From the NCBI GenBank assembly GCA_015680685.1, contig MNCI01003375.1:67207-131206 (forward strand): a stretch of DNA of 64,000 bases, read 5' to 3'. Origin of the DNA: Gnetum montanum. Taxonomy: Eukaryota > Streptophyta > Gnetopsida > Gnetales > Gnetaceae. Under the pieces are notes generated by a model. That model did no database searches and had not been told where the DNA came from. It saw nothing but the letters and a program-made list of their open reading frames with translations. Position numbers and translations under genes: made by a program. Shown piece by piece: positions 49,263 to 57,743 of the stretch; position 1 is the first letter of the stretch, and every line of letters begins with the position of its first letter.

Positions 49263-49445
49263 TAAGGATTGGATCAAGCCTTCCAAATGATTCAAGACCT
49301 AGTTGATGAGCGGCTAGGTATCCCTACGTCCAACCATACGAATCACGGGCGTTCACACGTGACTCGGTCGAATCCGTAGACAGTAAGCACTTAACATACA
49401 CCAGACCCTAACCAATGAAATCTTGGATTAGAACAGTCGTTGTCT
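49263..49445. other. Perfect inverted duplicate bounded by Ns (assembly artefact)
   Basis: These 183 bases are the exact reverse complement of 49,032-49,214, with no mismatch. They are enclosed by single Ns at 49,262 and 49,446. The copied arm spans the E3 LTR end and the flanking E4 sequence. In sequence this decayed, perfect identity plus N borders points to a wrongly oriented contig end placed in a gap. Confidence 0.93.
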
Positions 49446-49446
49446 N

Positions 49447-49985
49447 TAGGGTGTAGAAGACTAGAAGATGGTGGCACCATGTCCATGGAGAAAACAAAGG
49501 CATTAGGGAAGGTTCTATGACATTGGGGGATGTTTGTTGGAACAGTCCTCCAAGGATGTTTTTAGGCTCAAATTCTACCCCAAATTCATCCTCCTCTTCC
49601 TGTTGTTCCCCAAAGTTAGGCTGGTCATCTTCCTCTTCTATAGTAATCAATTGGATTAGAACGCTAGAATAGACATCATTAAGGGGGATTTCTTCATATG
49701 GGAAAGGGATGTGCTCTTTCCCACCCCTGTGTATGAGCTCAAACTCCCTTTTGACCTTAGCTTCAATTCATGAAATTAACATGCCTACCTGTATTTTAGC
49801 ACAAATGAAGTTATAATGATCTTTGTTTATGGCTGCAAAATCGGGACTCTCCCCTCTAACTCTCAAAGATTGCCTACACTCAATGACTATAGGGTCTTTG
49901 GGATCATACACCCTCATGACTTATTGGTTATGATCTTTACCAATGAAGGTGAAGGGTAATTTGGTGGATTTTCAAAAAGGCATGG
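49447..49985 (-). pseudogene. E4 N-terminal coding region of unknown role
   Basis: Minus-strand frames give PFTFIGKDHN, VMRVYDPKDPIVIECRQSL, RVRGESPDFAAINKDHYNF, EHIPFPYEEIPLND and the acidic EEEDDQPNFGEQQEEEDEF. The stops are single codons. It lies upstream of the E4 gag core in the same orientation, so it is either the N-terminal gag extension or a separate 5' ORF like those of some Tat-lineage elements. I do not recognise a named domain. Confidence 0.6.
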
Positions 49986-49999
49986 TTTAGTGCTGATAA

Positions 50000-52330
50000 T
50001 TGCTTAAGAATAGGCTATAAATGTTAAGACAGGAGTAAATTCTAGTTAATGGAATTCAAAAACTCTGAGAGGAAATGGAAATGACAAAAAATGATATACT
50101 TATTATAATTAGTAAGTGGGGAATAAGTGGGGTTTACCCCTTTACCAAAAATAGAATATTGACAATGTTGGCTTTAAACCTCACCCAAGTTGGCTTCCTA
50201 GGTACCTCTACACTAGGTATGACAAAGGGAAAAAGAAGGAGAGGGGGGGTGGGGGGTGGGGTGTGCGGGGGGGTGAGATAATGGAAATCTCACACATTTT
50301 TATTTCAATGTTGGAAAGAGGAAAAAAATTTGAAGACCAAAATGGAAACTTGGCAGTTTCCAAAGATGATTTCAGTAGGTTACCAACTTTCACCAAAAAA
50401 GGAGAGAAAAGTAGGTTTGGTTGGTATGGAAACCAAGGTTGGTTTAGTAACAAAGATTCTAGCAACAAAAATTAAATATTTATCAAGGCTTCCATGCTGG
50501 ATTTGTTCTAAGAATTCACAACAGATGTTATTAAATTCTAGCACCTAAACCACCTATAGCTTCCACACTGAAGTTTCTACCATGAGGAGGAGTAAAGGTA
50601 GCATTGGATTCCTTGGGAGTTTTGGCTTTAAAAAATGGCTTTCAACTTGCCACAAAAGTAGATCTAGTTATAAAATTGGTTTCAAACTTTACCAACGCTA
50701 ACCTCCCAATTGCTTCCATGCTGGGTATGGCAAAGGGGGGAAAGAGAGGGGATGAGATGATGGGAATCTCACACCTCCTACCTCAACATTGATGAGGAGA
50801 AGGATAAAAACCAAAGTGGAAAGTTGATGTTTCTCTACTAAAACTAGTTTTAGCTAGTTGCCAATTTTCTCAGCTTGGAAAAATGGGGGAAAGCCAACTT
50901 ACAGAAGAGTTGAACCACCCACTTTAGAAACTNGAAAGTAGTATTTTTCCACTAAAATTGGTTTTAGGCAACTGCTAATTCTCTCAACTTGGAAAAGTTA
51001 GGGAAAAGTCACCTCACGGATGAGTTGAACCACCCACTTTTAGAAGCTAGAATATAAACTTTTGGCAATAAAAATAATGGGGAGAAAAATATCAGCATTG
51101 GCTTTGGGCTATAAAATTCACAGCAAGTGCTATGAAAAGCCAAACCCCAACCACCTACAACTTCCACATTGCAGTTTTGGTCATAGGGGGGGAAAGACCA
51201 ATGTTGATTTTTCAATGGTTTTGGTTGCAAAAATTAAGGCAAAGCTTGCAAAATAATAATAAAAAGAGTAGATCTGGCTACAAAATTTAGGCAAAGGCCC
51301 TCCTTCTAGCACCAAGAAAAACTATTATGACCAAAAACCTCGATTGCTAAAATGAAAACCAAGGATCCTCGATGCAAGTAGTTCCCCAACCCCGAATCCC
51401 TAGGGCCTTTACAATAAAAATGAGATTTGGGTCACCCTGGTCAGTTTGGCTAATCAACCAGGGACTTAGGAGATGCAAAACATGTAAATATGAACAAATT
51501 TGAATAATACACAAATAATAAATTTAATTTTATTCAACATAAAACTCAAACTTAAAACTTTATTAAGAAAAGAATAAAGAATAAGTTAGAGAAATGTGTA
51601 CAAATGGTGTTTGGATGAGAAAAAAAGGGGGGTTCACTTGTGCAAGAGTTCAAAGGTTATTGAAGCCGATGTGATGTGCTCCATGATCTAGGTGCTAAGC
51701 CACTCTTGATGCTATCAAACCTCCCTTCACTACTACAACCTTGGATCTGCAAGTTGGTTCACTCAAGGCTATAATGCTTCCATGCTGGGGTTCAAGAGAA
51801 TGTAAGTATGGGAACTTGTAAGAGCTATTGAATGCTTGAAAATGCCCCAAGTATGGAATTATGAAAAATGGTTGAATCTTTAGTGAGAATTTGCTTGTCG
51901 AAAAATGCTTCACTTTGTCCAAAAATGTTGAACCCATAAATGGTGTTGAAGGTTGCCTTTTATAGGGTCTTTGGGCCATGAATGGAGTTGCAAATTGGCT
52001 ATGATTTGGCTACAAATTGGTTTTGAATCGGTTGCAAATTTAGGTGAGATGGGTGCCCAAATTTGGGGGGTTACTATACATAGTAACTGCTTTCCCCATG
52101 GCCATTTCCTTTACTATAAATAGTAGTTAGGGCACACCTTTCACATTGGAGATGAATCTTCCACACTAAGCTCTCCACCATGCTTGTTGAAGTCGTTGGT
52201 CAATGTTGAAGAGTATGAATTAATGAATTTTGCTTATTGTGGCTTCCAAGTTGTGCATTAGGTTTCCATGTTGAAGGGGGGAAAGTTTACAAAGCCTCCA
52301 CCCTTCCACGTTGGGGGTAGGTAAGATCTA
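50000..52330 (+). repeat. TTCCATG-type repeat region, right segment
   Basis: Several diverged units contain GCTTCCATGCTGG, GCTTCCACACTG or CTTCCACATTG, GGCAAAGGGGG, AAATGGGGGAAAG and GAGTTGAACCACCCACTTT (twice, near 50,910 and 51,020). The repeats run in the same orientation as those at 1-461 and 26,342-27,390, and the E4 coding blocks lie between. That layout would fit E4 LTRs, but I could not find matching LTR ends. A G-rich run lies at 50,241-50,275 and an N at 50,933. No genes are seen. Confidence 0.55.
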
Positions 52331-52349
52331 CCCCCTGCAGGTGTTTCCA

Positions 52350-52568
52350 GAGTAGAAAAATGCAAGTTTGAATATGGATGGGACCTACATTCCTATCTAT
52401 GTTGGCACTAATCTCATCCAATCATTTAACCATCAATTGAAAGGTAGATTTCATGCTTTCCATGTCTTTGTTTAGGGATTGAACATTTTTCTTATTAGGA
52501 GTCATTTAAAATAGACATAAAAATCCATAGCCAAATTCCAAACAATAATAAACCTACTCTATGATACT
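52350..52568 (-). pseudogene. Start of another minus-strand gypsy element: tRNA-Met-type primer site and gag N-terminus
   Basis: AGTATCATAGAGTAGG on the minus strand (52,553-52,568) resembles the TGGTATCAGAGC primer site complementary to initiator tRNA-Met. Sixty bases on, an ATG (52,503-52,505) opens MTPNKKNVQSLNKDMESMKS, a coiled-coil gag start, with one early stop. The frame is lost where the TTCCATG-type repeats begin. The primer type differs from E1-E3, so this is a different lineage. Confidence 0.55.
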
Positions 52569-53560
52569 AATCTTGAAGTAGGGTCATTCTAATTTTCTTT
52601 AATTCTTCAAAACATACTAAACCCATATTGTATGCAAGATAATTCAATTGCTAGAAAATAAGAAAACTAGCTATCTTCTAGGAAAACTGAAAGAAGATTA
52701 CAAACACAATGGAACCACAATTCCACAAAACAACAATACTCACTCACTCAACAATATTACAAAGCATGAGGCTCTACAACCACACACACAATCGACCTCA
52801 ATGAAATGTACAATTAATCCATATTTCTTCCTCACATAGGACTGAGATCCAAACACCGAGAGCTATGGCCAATACCACCATACATAGTCGATCACCAAGA
52901 TGCACACTACTCTCATGTAGTCTTTCTGGTAACTCTCATACCAAAACATGCAATACAAACCTAATATTTATCAAACACAAAGCTTAAACCCTAGGGAAAT
53001 CTTTCCCATATTGAACTTGATATTCCTGATTGTTTCCTATCTTAAAACTACCACATTAGAGATTTTCATGATCAAACGAGATATCTAAAGGCTTGAGAAG
53101 ATTTTTCTTTATCAAGTCCATCATTCAAGTAGGACATCTCCTCTAGAGATAAGATGTCTCTTCTAGGAACATGACGTCTCTCGTAAGATGTCTATGCTAT
53201 CGAGAAGATGTCTCCTTTGACATCATAACTCTAAAGTAAGACATCTCCTAGGTTACCAAGATGTCTCGTGTGACATCTCAACTCTTAAGTAAGATATCTA
53301 TAAATGTCCATAATATCTCCCAAGCTACTTGAAAATTTCATTCTTTTTTTTTTGTAAGGATAAAAAGGGGTTCAGAAGAGGTGTTGCTACATCATGAACA
53401 CATTTTCATGACGATAATGAAATTAAGATTTATTTATGTTCATTGTAGTATTTAACATAATTTACTAATTTTTCTAATTACAAATTAATTTCTTAATATA
53501 CTTAGCATAATATTTATTTTTTTATTTGTGTTAATGAATTGGCAAAATGAACATGACTAG
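52569..53560 (-). other. Possible degenerate LTR of the minus-strand element, with AGATGTCTC repeats
   Basis: This is non-coding. Between about 53,100 and 53,325 the words AGATGTCTC, AGACATCTC and GACATCT recur about ten times at irregular spacing in both orientations. It lies on the 5' side of the minus-strand primer site, where an LTR is expected, but I could not set its ends. Confidence 0.4.
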
Positions 53561-53740
53561 TTTTGAGTATAGACACATATTCACTTATTAATCCCAACAA
53601 CGCTATTGCTTGATTCACTTAGTAGCATAATACTTGATAATCCCAACAATTAGTATGTTAGTTTAGGATATGTATGATAATTTGGAAATGGATACTCATT
53701 GCCTTATGCTAGATTAGGATTTACTTAATTGCACATTAGG
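53560..53740 (+). repeat. Degenerate LTR scrap of the E2/E3 family
   Basis: CTTGATAATCCCAACAATTAG, then GATATGTATGATAATTTGG and GATACTCATTGCCTTATGCT, lines up with the E2 LTR stretch GTTTGGTAATCCCAGCAATG...GATGTGTATGGAAAGTGGGAA (10,280-10,370). It is strongly decayed and has no partner LTR or coding region. Confidence 0.5.
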
Positions 53741-53741
53741 G

Positions 53742-53867
53742 TGTTGGAACTCTAAAATAATTGTTATATAGGTATACCCCAAGCTATATAACTTAGCATT
53801 ACCTACCAAAATCGAATCCATGACTTTGAGCTTTCAAATCAAAAGTCTTACCAGTAAGCTAACACCT
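53742..53867 (-). repeat. tRNA-derived SINE-like copy 1
   Basis: The minus strand starts GGTGTTAGCTTACTGGTAAG (box A-like) with GGATTCGATTT (box B-like) about 35 bases on. It ends CTTGGGGTATACCTATATAAC followed by AATTATTTTAGAG. The same body occurs at 53,929-54,064 and, as a 3' part, at 54,265-54,330. Confidence 0.65.
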
Positions 53868-53928
53868 CATTATTAATTGCATATTAAATTAGTTAGATTA
53901 ATTTGTTATGTATTAAGATTTTAATAAT

Positions 53929-54064
53929 ACTCTTAATTGTAATATAGGTACACCACAAGATATATAGTCCAATTAGAACTTTATAACCTAGCATTTCCTA
54001 CTAGAATCAAACCCATGACTTGGAGGTTTCTAATTAAGAGTCTTACCACTAGGTTAACAGTGTC
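53929..54064 (-). repeat. tRNA-derived SINE-like copy 2
   Basis: The minus strand reads CACTGTTAACCTAGTGGTAAG (box A-like), then GGGTTTGATTCTAG (box B-like), then the shared body CTTGTGGTGTACCTATATTAC. It is in the same orientation as copy 1, about 60 bp away. Confidence 0.65.
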
Positions 54065-54079
54065 AAATCACTATATCTT

Positions 54080-54800
54080 TTATGATGCAACCTATGACTT
54101 TATTAAATGAATATAATGATGCCTCAAGTGTGACTCCAATAGGCGACCTCTGTTTAACAAGATAATGAGCTAACTACTTGAGCTACCTAGAGTAACAATG
54201 ATCAATGCCATTACAAGGGGAAACTCAAAGACTATATATATCTCCTAAGAATATACATAGGGGATGTTAGAGCCTAAAATAATTTGATTATAAGTACACC
54301 CCAAGACATATAGCATGCTACATTCTTTAGGGCCCAAAACCCCACAACTAATACTAATACTATATTGAATCGTACCAACATGTGTACAAGAGCAACCATC
54401 AACCCATCAAACTAGTTTTGCAAGTGTAGAAGCAACCACCGTTCCTTCCCCACTTCATGGAGCTGCTAGTAGATAGCCTATGGGTGGTGCAAGTTGCTTC
54501 TCAAGAAGACATTAGAAGAATTTTAGAACATAACAATGCCTTAATTGTGACTTGAAATAACTTCTTGCCTAATAAGATAATGAACCAAATTAACATATTT
54601 CTTAGGATTGAACCTAGATTTACATATTCTAACCAAATTAACAATGTAATCACTATATATACCCCTTACAAGCATATAGGTTAATAAGAAACTTTCATGA
54701 AACATCCAAGTGGCAACCTCTTGAAAAAGAAAACAATGTGCTAACACTTAAAAGATCACCTAGGTTACAACGTATATGTGTTTTAACGGTTAATAAGATA
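54080..54800 (-). repeat. Further SINE-like fragments
   Basis: 54,265-54,330 repeats the 3' body of the SINE (CTTGGGGTGTACTTATAATC on the minus strand). Around 54,115-54,205 and 54,540-54,770 a second tRNA-like pattern occurs (TAGGTAGCTCAAGTAGTTAG and CTAGGTGATCTTTTAAGTG on the minus strand), probably a different SINE family. The copies are decayed. Confidence 0.45.
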
Positions 54801-54839
54801 TGAATCTAAAATTTGTGCATTGTAAAAATATTGGTAAAC

Positions 54840-55548
54840 AATTCTCCGACGTCGTTTACCGTTCATGAAAGACGGATGGCATCGAAGGTAAGTGGCCACG
54901 ACCGGAATTGAAGTGCACCGCATTCTGCATTCCACACTGCATTCTGTGCAGCAGTCTGTATTGGAATCTGGTCCTGATTTTGCATTCTTTGAGAAGTGTG
55001 TTCTGAATGTCAGTGACGGCCTGACGGGAACCCTATCAACAAAACTAACTGCTCTGTTGGGGTTTAGAAATTAGTTTGCAAGCCAAAAACATCTCTGGTT
55101 GTGGCTCGCTTTCAGTGTACCTTGTGAAGGCTACGAAGTAATCATGTTGGACTGTTCTGTTTTGGGCATGAGTTCTTGCTGAATAGCTCTGTTATTTGGC
55201 AAAAAAAATGAATTAATGGCGGCGAAGTGGTTTCCAACTTTCCATCACTTTGGTGGTCCACTCCGTACAGATTTGCCATTGGATTTGCATCTGCGTCTCT
55301 TCCTTGGCTTCGCACAACTAGGGTTTCGTGATTTGAAATTCTTTCAACGTTGTTTTGATTCTTGATTTGGATAATTCATCTAGGGTTTCTCGTTGTTAGA
55401 TGCTTTTGGAGCCGCTGTAGAGGGGATAAATAATTTGCAGAGGGAAGGACGCTTTCCATGATGGTGCCATTTTGAGGACCCATCTCTGGTCTATGCATCG
55501 AGGATTGCTACTTATCCTTACCTACGTTTTTTAAAGGTGCTTCGACAG
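54840..55548 (+). other. Possible orphan 5' exon of a host gene
   Basis: The sequence changes character here: less AT-rich and with plant 5'-UTR words (CTAGGGTTTCGTGATTTG, CTAGGGTTTCTCGTTG). It ends GCTTCGACAG|GTATGTATTTTTTTT, a good splice donor at 55,548/55,549 followed by T-rich intron-like sequence. An ATG at 55,217 opens about 49 codons (MAAKWFPTFHHFGG...). I find no downstream exon before the oppositely oriented GLR gene, so it could be a gene remnant, a non-coding transcript or a displaced 5' end. Confidence 0.35.
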
Positions 55549-57600
55549 GTATGTATTTTTTTTTTTTATCAAAAATTGCATCTTATTTGCTTGAGCATTA
55601 TATCAATAGAAGCTTTGGAACCTTCCAAGAAATCCTTTCTGATTTCACAAAAATCTTAGTTGCTTGGGCATTACCTTAATGATATTTTCAACTTGGAACT
55701 GTCCAAAAAATCCTTTCTGATTTCCTAAACGCAATAAAAATTTCCAATTTCCAATAAAAATTTCCAATTTCCAGATAAGGCATGAAAGAACTAAGGAGAC
55801 CCTACAAAAATTTTGAAGGGTTGTAATTACTGTATCACTAGCTCCGTTGGATCCTTATTTTAGTATGATAGTTTATTTTGAAAGTATAATTGGGAGACTT
55901 CTAGTTGTATGTTATTGCTATCTAAGATCTTTTCTTGTAGTTAGTGTTTCGTAAAAGAGAAGGAAAGCAAATTTGTTGTTGATGAATCAAAAGTATACAT
56001 ATGTTAACGAGTTGAAGTTGCTCAACTGAAGCATGTCATAAAACACTTGGGTTGAAAACCCCGTGAAGCAGAACAAAAAGATTAAGTTGAGGTTGGCATG
56101 TTGCTAGGATTCAGAGAACCTTTTGTTGTTCACTGCTTAACTAAGATAAACGTAGCGAGGTAATTCCAAAACTGAAACTAAGACAGAATATTTATTACCC
56201 TCTTGAGAAGATTTTATAGATTATTGAGCAAAAGAATAATCTAAACAACGATTTCTTATTGGAGAGACTTAACAAGCAATTAAAACAATATTAACAAACA
56301 CGTGGTCATCGCATCGTATGTCATCACATTTCAGTTCCACGAAACGTGCCTTTTGGACAAGGATTTGCGTTTCAGGATCACCAAAGGGCAGCGTGACAAA
56401 AAACGGCTTTCTTTCTGTTTAGACGAAACTTTTTTTAGCTGGTGCAGCGGCGCTTTTACCCCATTTCTTAATTTATCAGTTTACTTTAAATTCACATATT
56501 CTGACTAGTTCTGCAACTGGTTTTGGCTGAGAGGCCAATAATTTATGATGGGTGAATTAATAAACTTCTGAACTGTTATCTTCTCTGCTAAATGTATATA
56601 ACCAACATTTCAAGTGTATATAACGAACAGTTCACCATGTTATTTATATCATACGATCTCTTTAACTTGGGCAATTTTAGGGTTTATTTTATTGGACGGG
56701 GTTTTGAAATTTTAAGAATAGGCTTGGAAAGATTTTGATGTTTGAGAGCAAGCAGAGGACTCTGTTTGCCTGTGTGTCTGGGATTAATGCTAGTAAAAAT
56801 GGTTTTTAGTTTCCTGCAGCTATTATGCCAATCGTATGCACTGTCAAAAATTTTGCCATATGCCAGTCAAAAAAAGAAGGAAAGAAAGAAAGAAAAGAGA
56901 GAGGAAACGGCTTTAAGAATTGCATTTTTTTCATGGTGGTGACTAACTTATGTTTCTTATGCGGAAAATGTGCACATGCTGAGGCGATGAGGATGAACTG
57001 CAGCATGCTTTGGTTTTTCTAAGCTACCTGAAAGTAACAGAGTCGATGCTCATGCTCTTTTGCCTTCCCGAAGTTTACGTTATCACAAATTTCTTCCTAC
57101 TTCTAATTGTTTACGATAAAGCGCTTAAGCGCTATTTTCGGAAAATATTTCAAATATCTCTGAATCGGCTCTGTTTTAGGACTCATGAATTTATTATTTA
57201 CATTATTATAAATTTCTTCGTATTTCTGACGTTTTGTGATAAAGCGCTCTAGCGCTGTTTTCGAATGTTTCAAATATTTCTGGTTCAGCCCTGTTTTAGG
57301 AAATATTTCAGCCCCTTGATAAACCATTTTTGTTTCAGTTGCATTTTGAAAAACATGTCTCCAGCCTCATTTTAGATTCTGCATTTCTGTTTATGCAGAG
57401 CTTTCTTCCTCTATCCGTAAATTACCCAAGGAACTTGTAAATTTTAATTACCTGGAACACACTAGCCAACTCAGCATTCAAAATTAAGATGCTTTTAAAA
57501 AAGCTGGTTGAAATTTACAACTACCATTTATTTTAACCTTCAAGCACTTCAGCTATTTTCTCATGGACACGTTGGGTTAAGGAATACTGGAAGGTTACTT
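55549..57600. other. Low-copy intergenic or intron-like sequence
   Basis: AT-rich, with no supported coding sequence. It contains the simple tract AAGAAGGAAAGAAAGAAAG (56,873-56,905) and the duplicated palindrome block at 57,087-57,301. It is unlike the retroelements to the left. Confidence 0.5.
57087..57301. repeat. Direct duplication (~95 bp) containing AGCGCT palindromes
   Basis: Two copies (about 57,087-57,182 and 57,212-57,301) share ATTTCTTC(C/G)TA, TAAAGCGCT, then AGCGCT(A/G)TTTTCG, TTTCAAATAT and CTGTTTTAGGA. Copy 1 has the perfect 14-bp palindrome AGCGCTTAAGCGCT (57,120-57,133). Copy 2 has AGCGCTCTAGCGCT (57,243-57,256), with paired arms and a changed centre. Confidence 0.8.
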
Positions 57601-57617
57601 GAGAACGCCATTTCTGT

Positions 57618-57623
57618 TTTATT
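57618..57623 (-). promoter_or_regulatory. Candidate polyadenylation signal of GLR
   Basis: AATAAA on the minus strand lies about 120 bp beyond the GLR stop codon, a reasonable 3'-UTR distance. AT content makes chance occurrence possible. Confidence 0.4.
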
Positions 57624-57743
57624 TAATCCAAATCTGGATAGATTTTGTCTCTGCTTTAATGCTTACATAATTTATGTTTTCGTGAAGAAGGTAAGCTATA
57701 GAAATGTCGAATAAAGGATCAAAGGAATCAGGCGTTGTCCCTG

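Noticed and set aside
49032-49445. Genuine hairpin or inverted-repeat element
   Set aside because: The two arms are identical and bordered by Ns, and one arm spans an LTR end plus unrelated flank, so it has no element-like boundary.
50208-50300. G-quadruplex regulatory element in the G-rich run
   Set aside because: The run is a simple-sequence expansion within decayed repeats. No gene or element start is nearby.
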